Translations under genes and position numbers: made by a program
Shown: positions 42,901 through 54,755 of the stretch, one piece after another
How positions within the stretch are numbered: position 1 is the stretch's first letter
Layout of the letters: each line of letters begins with the position of its first letter
Notes under the pieces: generated by a model
Seen by the model: the letters and a program-made list of their open reading frames with translations, nothing else
The model's database searches: none
What the model was told of the DNA's origin: nothing
Assembly: GCA_033060915.1 (NCBI GenBank)
Contig: CM065378.1
Span: 11,853,001-11,917,000, forward strand
Source: Euryodendron excelsum
Lineage: Eukaryota > Streptophyta > Magnoliopsida > Ericales > Pentaphylacaceae
DNA: 64,000 nt
Direction: 5' to 3'

Positions 42901-45399
42901 GAAAGGAATTTGGAGAGGTTGGGGTGTTTTCCCTTCATTTATATCTGGATATGTAGGAATACTAATAGAGAAAAGTATATATACTTGAATTTTCGGAATA
43001 TACATTGTACTGTTGGTTGGCACATGCTGCAATTTGGCGTTAAAACAGAACTTAATAAACAAATTCACAGATTGCATATGGCAAGTATTAGTTTTTCACT
43101 TTACAGTTATTTCATGTCATCGTTGTTTGTTGTTATTATTGCCTGTTAAATTATTGAAATTAATGTTCATTGTTCTGAATGGGACCCTCTTTCCTATTTG
43201 TCTCCGCTTTTTGGATGAACTAATGTCTTCAGTAAAGGTAATAGGAAAAAAATGATGAAAGGAAATATATGACGAACTGAGTGGCAGCTAATTAAATTGA
43301 TGCACTTTGGGGCTTAAAAAGTAAGAACGGAGCTACTTGGTAGTGAGTTGTGGAAAAGAAGAAAGTTTGTGCCAGACATAGAGTACTGTTTTTTATTGAG
43401 GGGCTGTTGTCGCACATGCTGGATGCATGCAATCTATGTTAGGGAAAACAGGTGTTTTAAATGTTAGGGAAACAGATTTTCTTGGCAATTGTCTACCAAA
43501 AAAAGTACCATTGGAGTTGGCTTTTAGGGCTTCCAAACCTTACCACACGTTCTTTGTTTTCTCAGCCAACTCGGGTTAGTTGGGTCTAAGAGTAATTTAG
43601 TAGATTATATCATGAAGTACCTGTAAATAACTCAAACAATGCTTATGGTTTCTTTTTTTTATGGTTAGCCATTGCATGATGATTAATTGTATTTATTTAT
43701 GTTGTCTTGTGTATGGTTGAGGATGTTCTTACATAATTGTGGCAACAGGACCTTGCAAATCTTGGCGTGTTGTACCTGTGTAACTTTGTTGATGGAAGAA
43801 AAGTGAAAATGCCTGAAGTTCTTCAGGTTTGCATGATTGTTTATACAAGTTCTAAATTTACAGCCGCTTTTTAGTCTGAATTGCCTGTTCATAGAATTTG
43901 TCGAATATGTATTGCGGATACTTTTGATGACAGGAGAGCTTAGTAGCTATCTTAATGTTATTAGAAGTAATTTCATGCAGTCATGAAACCCATTTACATT
44001 ACCTGCCATTTGCTTTTGGCAATTGTCCTTTGCTGCATCATTAATATGGAGCATACATCTATTTTGTGGTGTGGACAAAGTTGTCTGTCAACCACTGGGA
44101 ATTTGTCATTATAGATTCATCAAGATTAGCATCATTGTTTACATGTTCTTCTTGACTGAGATTTGGTCCTTCCTCTAGCCAGTTTCTATATTGTATGCTC
44201 TTTGTAATATTTATATGTTCAACATTTTTCTGCAGGAACAACTTAAGCTTTCTGGGAAGTCTCGTAGTTATCTCACCTCTTCTGAAACTCCAAGCCTCAA
44301 GGTTTCTTTCTTGCTCTATATGCACTTGTTTGTTGCATGGAAGCTAATTATTTGACAATAAGAGGTCACTATTTCTATTGACACTCTGTTTGATGATGAT
44401 ATCTTTGCAAAGTAATAATTCATTAGCTCCTACATTGTTTGCTTATAAATTCACCGTTCTTATTCTTTTGCAGCTAACAACTTGTTTTATTATTATGAAC
44501 AACTTCTCTGCACTACTCTGCTCCCCTTTTTTTAGTTTGCAGGCCTGTAGTGTGGGTAGCTGTAGTTCAATGCAGTTTTTTTTTTTGTTTTTGGAAATTC
44601 TTGTTTCAGTTTAATTAGGGTTTTAAAACAGGACTTGGTGAAGGCTTACACATCCAAATTGTTGTCCTCCTGGAGATCCCTTGTAATTGTAGAAAGCAAT
44701 GGGTTTCCACTAAGGTTTTGATTCCATTTATTACTTTATGATAGATGCTGGAGTATTGCTGAAATTTAATTTATGCTGATGTATATTACCTTTTCATGTT
44801 AAACATATTATATTTTTATAGGGATATGTGTATTGTATGATTCTGATACCTATGGTAGCACGGGTTGAGGGTGAGTTGGTTGGGGCAATTCCAGTTACAA
44901 CAGAGCTGTACACTTCATTCAGAATTGATGTGAGGCTACTTTTCTGCAGGGTCTCAAGGAGATAATAGCAGATTCTTTAGTGTCAGAAGATGGCAATAGG
45001 TCAATTACGGATGGCACTGTGCAAGAAGGTACTGATACATTGGACGACAGGCCCAGGAGCCTGATGAGGTATGAATTGGAATTTTATTCTTTATCTGTGG
45101 CTGCATTCTCCTAAAACTGCATGGTTCTTGTGCCAAGTTGCCAACTGCCTAAATTTTGTTACGTATTGGACTTTCACGGATGATTCTGTAGATATTGTAA
45201 TTAGAGAGTGATTAAGCAGCAAGAGTGCTCCTGCTTTAGCTTAATTTGATGCACCTGAAACCTTTTATCCAGAAGGGAGTGTTTGTAGAAGTCTCTTGCT
45301 AATTGTACTAGACCTTGGTTCAAAATCTTATTGGCCATTCATCCGTTCTTCTTCCTTTTCCTTTATGTGTGGTGGTGGGGTTTTTTTTTTTTTTTGGCC

Positions 45400-45434
<35 letters not shown>

Positions 45435-45575
45435 GTTTGAAGAAGTTTGAACCCCCTGAAAAGTGTATGCAGGGTTTCTCGCATTTTAAGCAATTGCATC
45501 ATGCTCTTAAATCTTACATCATCTTTGTTGACAGTTGATGTTGATATTTACAGGACGGCTTCAATCAAGTGTTGA
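36966..45575 (+). CDS. DUF1664 family protein
   Basis: Thirteen coding exons: 36966-37020, 37122-37183, 37602-37679, 38424-38505, 38732-38802, 39055-39156, 39808-39897, 40104-40178, 41161-41193, 43749-43826, 44236-44301, 44950-45068 and 45554-45575. They add up to 933 nt and 310 residues in one phase. Hydrophobic segments lie at about 10-25 (KILILVGAGYTSTLLL) and 97-115 (SLVVPAAAVGALGYGYMWW). A long heptad-rich region follows (about 126-215), then a polar tail ending RTASIKC. This matches plant DUF1664 proteins, some labelled bZIP-like because of the coiled coil. Their function is unknown; the two hydrophobic segments suggest a membrane protein. Intron nine is 2.5 kb and holds a decayed LINE. 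Intron twelve has a 32-base G run. A second in-phase terminal exon is possible at 45928-45982. Confidence 0.93.
37350..37471. repeat. 61-bp tandem duplication in an intron
   Basis: Two copies start with TTAACTAATGTCAATTTGAT at 37350 and 37411 and differ at a few positions. They lie in the second intron of the DUF1664 gene. Confidence 0.85.
41534..42990 (+). mobile_element. Decayed LINE (non-LTR retrotransposon) ORF2 fragment
   Basis: Scattered frames read as parts of plant LINE ORF2, in order. SWRQRARELWLRGGDRN lies near 41610-41660, a KAYDHV-type RT motif near 41937-41955, and an AQGDPFSPFLFI-type motif near 42117-42150. The catalytic block near 42260 reads YVNDTIIF where aspartates are expected. 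The C-terminal RVTWIKSTLSRLPTYYMSLF region lies near 42570-42640. Frame changes and stops break it everywhere, and the active site is lost, so it is dead. It lies in sense orientation in intron nine of the DUF1664 gene. No tail or target duplication was identified. Confidence 0.8.
45402..45433. repeat. Run of 32 G
   Basis: An unbroken G run follows a run of 15 T (45381-45395) and GGCCCC, in intron twelve of the DUF1664 gene. Such a run can form G-quadruplexes. It could also be an assembly or sequencing artefact. Confidence 0.95.
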
Positions 45576-45927
45576 TTCAAATATTTTATGAAGACATTAA
45601 GTAGCTTTCTTCAACATGCCCATTGAGCAAGATTATGTATGATCAATAGCAAGAATTGTGGATCGTATTTTTGTTTACAGTTAAATTTAATGGATTAGCA
45701 AATTATGGGGTCTTGGTTTGCGATTCTCCATCCATGTACTTGTGTGACTGATTCTCTTATATTATTCAAGTTTAGTGTAACGTGTTGAACATCTCTCTCT
45801 CTCTCTCTCTCTCGTTTTTCCTCAATTTCTTCTAGATATGGAGCATTTGAAGAACATATTTCTGCAATTTAGCGGTGTTGCTATTGGAATGGTTATAAAA
45901 GAGTGAAATCAGATGGTATATTTGCAG

Positions 45928-45982
45928 GATTTCATCATTTGAAGCGCCACTAAAAGCCAAAGTGGTATTTGCGGTGCTCTAG
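45928..45982 (+). other. Possible alternative terminal exon of the DUF1664 gene
   Basis: After a TTTGCAG acceptor, this piece joins in phase to exon twelve (45068). It would replace the last seven residues with an 18-residue tail, RISSFEAPLKAKVVFAVL, and then stop. The upstream exon at 45554 gives the family-like ending RTASIKC and is preferred. This one may be used as an alternative or be chance. Confidence 0.3.
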
Positions 45983-47071
45983 TATTAGTTGGTGGGGGCT
46001 GTTCCTGGCAGTTATTTTCTTTTTTCGGTTGCAGGTGTGGGGTTTTTCGGTTTCTCCATTTTTCTTTCCTTTTACTTTTTCATACATTTCAGATTTTCGA
46101 TTTTCAAGTCTTGAGGGAAGAGAGGACGTAGGAAACCCCTCTAATTAGATCGTTGTATAAGAAACTGAATTTAAACAAATGCGTTTGCTTCTACTTTGTT
46201 GGGTTTGAGCCCCTTTTAAAGATTCTGTGGTTGGAAACAGTGAACACCTCTAGCTTCTAAGGTTGAAATTCAATGACAAAAACAAGATGAGAAAGTGAAT
46301 AAATTTGTTCCCACGTGGATCCATCAGACTAGAAAATCGTGTAAGTGAGCTGATTAAGCATTGTTCAAATTTAACTTGAAATGTTCAAATTTAATTTGAA
46401 ATTTTAACGAGTTTGAAATTGTATTCAAGTTTAGTTTTAACTTCCGAATTATTTTCAAACAAGTTTTAATCAAGCTTATCATAACTTAAGCTCAAGTAAC
46501 TTGAATTTTTATACAATCTTAGAGAGTGCATAATTTTTTCTTAGTTGAAGATGAGCTCAAAATATTAATTAGTTTTAAAATGTCCATAGTGAGTTGACCT
46601 TGAATGAGTTTTTAACAAGTTGAAATAAGTCGACCTCTAGCTTCTTGCAAGGTTCTCATGGCTGATTCCATGACACACAAGTGACAGAAAATAAGATTCT
46701 TGATGTGAAACATAACAAGAAGCTGTATGATTAGGCAAGAAAACATGAAGATAATCTGCATCAAAATTTGCAATGATATAATACCATGAATAAACACAAA
46801 AAGCAGAACACCAAAACTTCCGTACTTTCGAGCTTTAAGGTGTTCCAGAAATTCACACCCATCTTCACTTTCAGTGGCGATATGTATACGCGATGGACCT
46901 TCGTGTCATTGATGCTAAATAGCTGAAGATGGTCCACAAGCATGCTTAGGGGTCAAAGTCGGCCTTGGCTGGGACTCAAAATCTCAGGCAAATGAGACAC
47001 TTCAAGCAGCCGACAGATCAGTATTTATTCAACTCTCTACCATTCATCGCCTTTCCAACCTATTGCAATTG
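45983..47071. other. Intergenic region between convergent genes, no gene seen
   Basis: This contains the 3' flanks of the DUF1664 and AP2 genes. Positions about 46360-46640 are a degenerate repeat with TTCAAATTTAA and CAAGTTTAG words, similar in texture to 2575-2910. Nothing coding was recognised. Confidence 0.4.
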
Positions 47072-48934
47072 TTAGACAGAAGGCATGTTTAAGCCTAAGG
47101 CACCATTCCAGAGGGAATGCCCTGTTTCATTGTACAATGGCAACGCGTTCTCCTCCCGAGACTCCAATCCAGGCAATCTATCGCCATTGGAAGAGCACGC
47201 GTATGGAGAACTAACAATACTGTTGAAAAAGAGCCCTCCAAACTCGTCATTGCCGCCAATCTGTGACTGGTTCTTCTTGTCATTTTGCTCGGTGTCATCA
47301 TCCGTGACATTTGAATTCTTCTCCACCAGTTCTCTAAACATGGAGGATCTTAGGAGGAGGCCAAGTGCAGTTGGGGGAGATGACTTGTTGCAAGGACTAA
47401 CAGGCAACTTTGTTTTGAGAAGTTCTTGTTTTTGGGGAGACTTGTTCAAGTTTCTGATGGTGTAAGGATTGGAGCGGAAGCAGAATTCCGGTTCCTGGCC
47501 TGAGATGGAGTTAGGAGAGGTATTTACAGGCAGAGTCTCAATATTTAGTCTTGGGTCCTGAGGGGTGATTGAGTTAGCTCCTGGCCTTAGCCATCTGATG
47601 TATGTGCTTAAGTCAAAGTTGGTTACTGCATTAATCCCTCTGTATTCAATTGCTGCAATGTCATAAGCATGAGCAGCCTCCTCTTGTGTACCTGCATGCA
47701 AAAGAGGACATGATTTTAGATATTGGGTGCTATATATATACTAATTATTAGTTGCATGAACAAAGAGATTTGAATTAAACTCACTGTAAGTGCCAAGGTA
47801 GAGATATTTGTTTCCAAACACCCTCCCTATCCTAGCCTCCCATCTACCATTGTGATGGTGCCTGCAGTAAATCCAGAAATGCACTCTTAGTATTTACTTT
47901 ACTGATTAACAGAAGGAAAAATGATCAGACAATGAAGGTGAAAACTCTCTTCTTCTCTTTTTCTTTCTTTTTCTACCTTGCAACTCCTCTGTACTTGGAT
48001 ACACCTCTTGAGAAACCACTGCTTCTCCTACAATAAACAAAAAAGAGGACAGTTTAGTTTAGGTTAAATGAAAGATTGTATGGTGGAGTAAACTAGTTAT
48101 CGTAATGTTTTCAAGTACCTTCTCAAAGAGGCTAAGTACTCCTCTTTTGTTACATTCTGCATTATCTCTATCTCTTTCTCATAATCAGATACCTGAGGAA
48201 GAAGCAATATATCATGGGCATTCCGGAGTAAGAACAAATTAGATTTCATACAGGACTACGGATTCATGTATATATGGCATATACATACCGGGAAATTAGT
48301 GAAGGTTGTAGGGCCCCAATACTTTATTGCAGCCAAATCATATGCTCTTGCTGCAGATTCTTCTTCATTATAAGCTCCTGATGAGTTTGCAGTTTGCACA
48401 ACAAAAGAGTTAGATTTCATGATTATTTCTATCTGACTTAACCCAAAAAAAGTTCAAAACTTGCAGTTGAGATACCCACCAAGATAAACTTGCTTTCCCT
48501 TCTTTCTCTGTGTTGTATTCCAGGACCCTTTATCCCATAGGTGAGCTTCAAATCGTCCAGTCCACCGATGCCTGTGAAGCCAAATTAATACAGTCAAGGT
48601 TCGCGTTTTCAAAAACAAAAAAACCAAATTTGTATTGAAATGGAACATATAACAAAATTTGATTAATGAATACTGCATATTAATTTCTTATATCCTACCT
48701 GCTGACTCCTCGGAATCTTGAACTTCTCTTCACAGTAGTAGGAGTAGTTGATGGATCAACTTGCAGCAGCTGTGGCTGCTGTTTTTCTCCTTGATCAGTG
48801 GAGCCAATTGCCACTGCAGAAGGCTCTCTCCGGCGTCTCTTGACACACTTAGCCACCGGAGAACCACCTTCCAGCTTATACAGGTTGCGCTTGGCTGGGC
48901 TCACTTCAGACTTCACAGATGATATCAACTCCAT
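47072..48934 (-). CDS. Double-AP2-domain transcription factor, WRINKLED1-like (WRI3/WRI4 group)
   Basis: Seven coding exons: 48699-48934, 48480-48571, 48289-48377, 48119-48192, 47977-48027, 47785-47861 and 47072-47691, phase-consistent, 412 residues. A basic KRRRRE stretch near the start may be a nuclear signal. AP2 domain one (about 72-139) includes [39 protein letters not shown] and KYWG. The linker has [19 protein letters not shown]. Domain two (about 174-233) includes [20 protein letters not shown] and [20 protein letters not shown]. This arrangement is the WRI1 subfamily, which activates glycolytic, fatty-acid and cutin-related genes through AW-box sites. The [12 protein letters not shown] text after domain two suggests WRI3/WRI4 rather than WRI1; this is by memory. 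The usual separate 9-nt VYL exon is fused to exon two. Confidence 0.92.
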
Positions 48935-49015
48935 TTTTGTCTCTCTAAAGTAGCAGACAGCAACAGACAAAATGGCTTGATTGCTTACTTTCAAGAAACT
49001 CCACTCAAGGACACA

Positions 49016-49023
49016 TATATATA
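49016..49023 (-). promoter_or_regulatory. Putative TATA box of the AP2 gene
   Basis: TATATATA lies about 82 bp upstream of the ATG at 48934, leaving room for a leader of about 50 nt. Support is by position only. Confidence 0.4.
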
Positions 49024-51668
49024 CATGTAAGATTTCTTGTTTTCTTTGGCTTATTTTGTTTTTGTCCCTACAACATCTTCTGTAGAACACTGACAAAATT
49101 AATCGATAACTTTGAAGTGCCTAGCATTCTGTTTATAGCCAGTTAAGGAGTAGCCTAAAGTTTAATAACTATGGTTTTCGATCATTTGAAAATTCCACAG
49201 CCCCAGGTAGCAGATCTCTCCTGTCAGAATGACTAGGAACAGTATTTCATCGGTACAATCTAAGTTTTATGTCTTCGCAAGGTCCAAAAATTTATTTCAA
49301 CCTATGTCAGAATCTAAACCTGGTTCGCCTAAGTCCAAGTTTAACCCCAAATCATCTGCATTGTCCAAACAAAAAAATAAAATAAAATAAAAAGTTGAAG
49401 AAAATAAATGATTGTAAAGTTTTCTTTTAGCTATTGAATCAAATGTTATCAGTAATGCATTAATGGCATGAATTTCATGTATTTTTAAACAAATCATGCA
49501 CATTATGCGGGTGAAATCAAGTTTCAATCACAAGCTCTCAATGTAAATGCAATTGGACTAGAGTTAGTCATGGAAAAGAATTTCCAGCCACAGTTTCTCC
49601 ATCCAGATAGTCACCCAGACAAAACAGGAGAACTCATGTTCCAGCCACAGTTTCTCCAATTCCCAACTTGTATCATTCAGGAATAAACTTATCCCTGATT
49701 GACAAAACAGGAGAACAATCCAAGTGCTATAGTGTCTGGATGATCAAAAAGGGACAAACATTGTCTTAGAAAATCGAAGATGACAAAAATTTTCCATAGA
49801 CAAACAAAAAAAATTGGCATATACAGGACAAGAAGCTCCAAAAATGCCTCCAGGTTTTGTTTTCTGGGATGAGGATATTGATCCAAACCTGTCCCGAGTG
49901 AAATTACATGACAAAGCTGTAAATTACCATCTTCCGGTTGTGCCTTAGCAATCTTAGAAATCTTCGTCCAGTTAATTAAAGTTGACGTTTGAAGCTAATT
50001 GTTTATCTGTGTTTTTTTTATTTTATTTGAGTTGCTTTTGTTGCATGGAGAAAATGGAGTTTGTTTCCCCCACGGAGGTCCATTGACGGCCTTAACAATG
50101 GAACCAAGCGTCGTAATATTCTTTCAAGCTTTCATTCGGAATTATAATAGTAGAACTCTCGATTCATATTTCTTGTTGTTATCAAGATCGATAATGACTG
50201 ATAAAGCATAAAATTTTGATTTTGCAACAAAATTTTAATCAACTCATGCTAGTCAAAGACAAGAGCTTACTTACTACTCGATTCTCAAATTGGATAATTG
50301 GGAGTTGTTTATGCAACAATGATTTCATATCTAAGTGTTTTTGTCAGCTTTCAAAAAAGTTTACTCTTGCCTCTCCCATGTTAGGAAAGCAAAACAAAGT
50401 AGCTATCTTCGGATTGAAGGGCACGGCATGTGAGCAAGATGGTAAGGCTGGCCACGAAAAGGAAGTTCATGTTTAAGCCAATTGAATATATCCTAATAAT
50501 TTTTATCGAGGTAGACCTAAGCTACAAATAATTTTTATTGGGCTTAAAATAAATTTCAAGACTGACCAATTAAAAATTTACATTCTCAAATCCATCTAAG
50601 TCTATTCATTTAACAAAATATTTTTTTAATAAATAATTTTTTTCTCTAAAAATAATCTTAAATTACATAAAATATAATAATATATATTAAATATTTAAAT
50701 ATATTTTAGACCAGCCGGGCTTTAAATATATTTTTCAAGCCCCTTCATTAACATGATAGAGCCTAAAAAAAAATTTAAGCTCTATAAATGAAAGAAAAAC
50801 TTGGGAGGTCCATCGGGTTCATAATCACCCGTACTTGCAAGGGTCACAGCGGTAGCACAAATTTTGTGGCTGTTGTTAGATGTAAGGCAATCGCGATGCT
50901 CAAACGCAAGGCCTGATTTTGGTATCACCCAGCTTCCATTCTTTTTTTATTTTGGTTAAGAGTACCAATTTATTGAGAAAGATGTCGCAGAAAAGAGAAA
51001 TTATTCAGAGGACCAATGGCCATACACAAGAATATGGGCCATCTCTATCAGTGGGGCCGAAAAAACTTTCTTAGTAGTGGGATCCACGAGATATTGTGTG
51101 TTGAGGAGGAAAGCCAAAAAATTCCCTCTAGAACGACATAACAATAGCATTTTCATAATTAGAGGACAATCATAATGGGGGGTTTTGCATAAGGGAAAAG
51201 GCATTTAATCGAATCATTCTCTACATAAATTATGTATAGACTTTTTCGTTGTAAGTATTGCCCTTTTGCCATCAAATACATATATTGAAAAGAAAATGCT
51301 ATTATTCTAAAACACAAATTGTACATAAAATTTCATAAGAATAATGTGACATGACATTTTATAATTAAGAGTTATTATAATAATAATAAATTTTTAATTT
51401 AAAAGTAAATAGTGCTGCATAGCACAGCAAAGTTTACCGCAAACTTACACCGGCAAACGTGGCCAGTCAACATAGCAATTGAACGTGGCTCTGTTTGGCC
51501 TTGAGAAGGACACTCTCGTGGCAGAACATATAAGAAAAAGGTGCAAAGAAAGTATGATTTTTTTTTTCACCCAAATTTATCTTGAGCATACTAGAGCTCG
51601 TAACTCTCATGGCTGGATTTCTACAATCCAAAATCAAAAGGACACCCATCACAATGTTTAGTACAAGA

Positions 51669-52206
51669 GAATGAAATGAAAATGAGAATGGAATAGTCAT
51701 TCCATTCTCTTGTTTGGTAAGACCAATGAATAATGTTAGAATAGAATATAATTAAATTTGTGTATAATATAAAAATTTAATATTATATCTATACAAAATA
51801 TTAGTAATATATTATTTAATTATTATATATTATTAAGCATTTGTAATGATGGTGGTGGCGGCGGCGGCGGTGATTTAATTATTAAACTTTTTTATGAATT
51901 TTCAACTTTTTAAATTTTAAATTTTTTATTTTTTAAAATTTTAAAATTTTTAAAATAAAAAAAATAATTACCAAACATGTTTTATATTTTTAAAAGAAAT
52001 TTGACAACAAAAATCTTACTAAGTTTTGTTTTATGATATTTCATGTGGGAATGAAATGATCATTCCCACTCTTAAAATAAGGAATAACCATTCCAACAAA
52101 ATGTGAGAATGATCATTCCATAAGAATGGTTATTCCACTTTTAAATAGTAGTACCAAACAAGGGAATGGAAATGAAAGCGGGAATAACCATTCCATTCTC
52201 TTATAC
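51669..52206. mobile_element. MITE-like element with long imperfect inverted ends
   Basis: The left end reads GAGAATGGAATAGTCATTCC then TTCTCTTGTTTGGTA. The right end, reverse-complemented, reads GAGAATGGAATGGTTATTCC and then CCCTTGTTTGGTA. About 50 bp at each end pair, allowing gaps. The inside is extremely AT-rich with nested AAATTTTAAA palindromes and a GGC-repeat patch. No open frame of note. Exact ends and target duplication are not certain. Confidence 0.6.
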
Positions 52207-53446
52207 CAAACAGAGCAGTATTGTATCTCACAAAGCATTTGATCAATCAATATAAACAACATAACCCTCCCACTTGGTAATTTTCAATCTAAATTAAAAA
52301 ATTTGAGAACTCAAAGAGATTGCTTGTTACATCCAAATCCAAACACGAAATCTTGGTGTGAGCGTGTTAACCTTTTATGTAGATTTATTATTTTATTTTC
52401 AATAACACAAAACTAAGAAAATTTTCTGTTAAAGGCAATGAAATTACTTCCAAAAGTGCAAACCAAACTGAAAAAGTTTTCAAATCGAGGCATGTATAGG
52501 AATCAAAGCATTGAAAGCAATGGATGATGACCATTTTTGGGTCAAGTAATCGGCAGGTGCGTCGTTGAATGCTTCGGCTCTTCTTCCTCTCTTAATTAAT
52601 CAAATTCTTTGGTTCTGATAAGGGTTAAGCACCCTTCTGTTTCGCTCTTTATTAATTCTTTGATGTTTTTTCTTTTTAAATTCCACTAATTCCATTTCAA
52701 GATAGAGGTGGATGTTATGTCAAAGTAAAATTCTTCCACGCTAGCCCTCAGCCGGTGCGATAAGTCGGTACAAATGAGCCGTGCTTTCCATCATTTTCTT
52801 TTAAAAGTGAAAAACTCTCATTCAACAATATCATTTTGTATTGAAATTTTGTATGAATTTTTTAATTGTACATATAAATACAAAAGTATTTTCTAATAAT
52901 TTGAAGGTAATTGTCAAAATACATGGGTTGTACATGGTTCATTACTTTGCAATATTGTTAGGTTTTTACCTTTTTTTTTTGGCATTGTGCCCTCAGATGT
53001 ATGAGCAATCGCGAACATTAACGGAGGGAGGGTGGCAGGTATTGGAGTGAGTTCGTGTCAATAGCGTAGATGAGGGTTAAGTTCTTCCCAGTGAAGAGAT
53101 TATAACAAGCATCATTTACCGAATTAATTAACAATTGCATCAAACAAAGGTCAAATTTTTATCAAAAAAAAAGCTGCCTCATTGCAGTGAGACCAATTTT
53201 TTTTCTTTTTTTGCAGTACATAAGAGGGCTAAAGCTACGAGAAAGAGAGAGAGTGAGTTGCACTCATAATTTGATGGTATGAGTGCAGACACCTCTATTA
53301 CTAGACTAAACCCCCTCTATTACTAGACTAAACCTGCTTCTCAATGAGGTCACATTTAGCATAAGAATTGCTTTTGTTGCTTTGGTATTCCTTCACTGTC
53401 AATGCTAAAACTTGTAATTTTTGTGTTCTTGGTACTTGAAAAATGG

Positions 53447-53682
53447 TATGTTTGGATTTTAGATTCGTCAAGAAAGGGAAATGAGATTCCTCATATGTAC
53501 ATATTTATTTTTTTATGGATAACTAAATAAAATATAAAATTTTTGACAAACCTACCCATTTTCTTTTCATGTTCCTAATTTAACAACAACAAAAAATTAG
53601 CTTCTCTCGCATCATTTTATTTTCCTGTATTTTATTTTTATTTTTTCTTTCTATTCATAAATTCAAAATCCAAACATAGTAT
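53447..53682. mobile_element. MITE-like element with TATGTTTGGAT/ATCCAAACATA ends
   Basis: About 236 bp begin TATGTTTGGATTTTAGATTC and end AATCCAAACATAGTA. The two ends pair over about 20 bp. The body is AT-rich. It is the cleanest member in this window of the group that includes 13542-13746. Confidence 0.55.
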
Positions 53683-54110
53683 TAAGGTTGAAAACATAAA
53701 AGGAAAAGAAACTTAAAGCCATAAATACTCTGGTGTAACTTATATTACTGTAATGCCACCACTCAAGGTGATGAATTTTTCAGTTGAATGCAGTAAGAGA
53801 TCATGACCAAACACAACCCAAATTAGTTAATGAAATTGGATGAAAATTCCCCCTCCTTTTTTCAGTCTCATGAATATATACTCTTTGCTTTCCTCTTCCC
53901 ACGCAGACCAAACAACAAAAATGTTAAGAAGAAAAGCAACAGCAATAGACTTTGTTTCACCAAGTTTTCGTTCCTTTTGCCACCTACCCACTGCTGTATA
54001 GGAAAATGTTAGGGTTTCAAGACTATCCCCAACAAAAAATAAAAACAAAAAAAACATAAAAATAAAAATATAACAAAAACAAAGAAAGGAAATTTAATTT
54101 TTTTTTTTAA

Positions 54111-54724
54111 TTAACAAGGTTTGTTCGGCACGCAGGCAAGTGGACCCGCAAAGCGGGTGAGCCTGGACACATAAGTTGCAGGCTTTGCTTGGATCATGTC
54201 TTGCCTTGAGAATAGACCGCGCGTCCGTGGTTGCCCTGATTCAACAAAGAAAGCTCCATTCATCATAAGATCTCCCTCTGATCTCCATTGCCAGTTCCTC
54301 CACTCGACCTCATTCGCATAATTCCTGCTGGTTACCTTCACCGACACCAAAAAGATCCGATGAAAATTTTGTACGTAATAATATTTCTTCATCCGCTACG
54401 CGAATTTATACATACATGATGGATGCAAAGCATGCATGCATATATATAGATATAGATATAGATATAGATATAAATATGTGCTTACCTACTTAGCATTGGA
54501 TTCCGATGAACACTTTATACGTAACAATATTTTTTCATCTGCTACGCGAATTTATACCTACATGATGGATGCATGCATGCATGCATATATATATAAATAT
54601 AGATATAGATATAAATATGTACTTACCTGCTTAGCATTGGGTTCGATGAACACTTTGTATGTAACAATTATTTTTTTCATCTGCTACGCGAAATTATACA
54701 TACATGATAGATGCAAGCAATGCA

Positions 54725-54755
<31 letters not shown>

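Larger units (their letters stand above)
49030..54110. other. Gene-free region of about 5 kb
   Basis: No coding exons were recognised on either strand. The region is AT-rich with poly-A/T runs. A MITE-like element lies at 51669-52206 and another at 53447-53682. A GGTGGCGGCGGCGGCGGTG patch lies inside the first of these. The 3' flank of the pectate lyase gene is at the right end. Confidence 0.5.

Noticed and set aside
45320..45502. Minus-strand open frame with a long proline run
   Set aside because: It is only the reverse reading of the G run in an intron; no splice or homology support.
47085..47465. 126-codon plus-strand open frame
   Set aside because: Antisense to the last AP2-gene exon.
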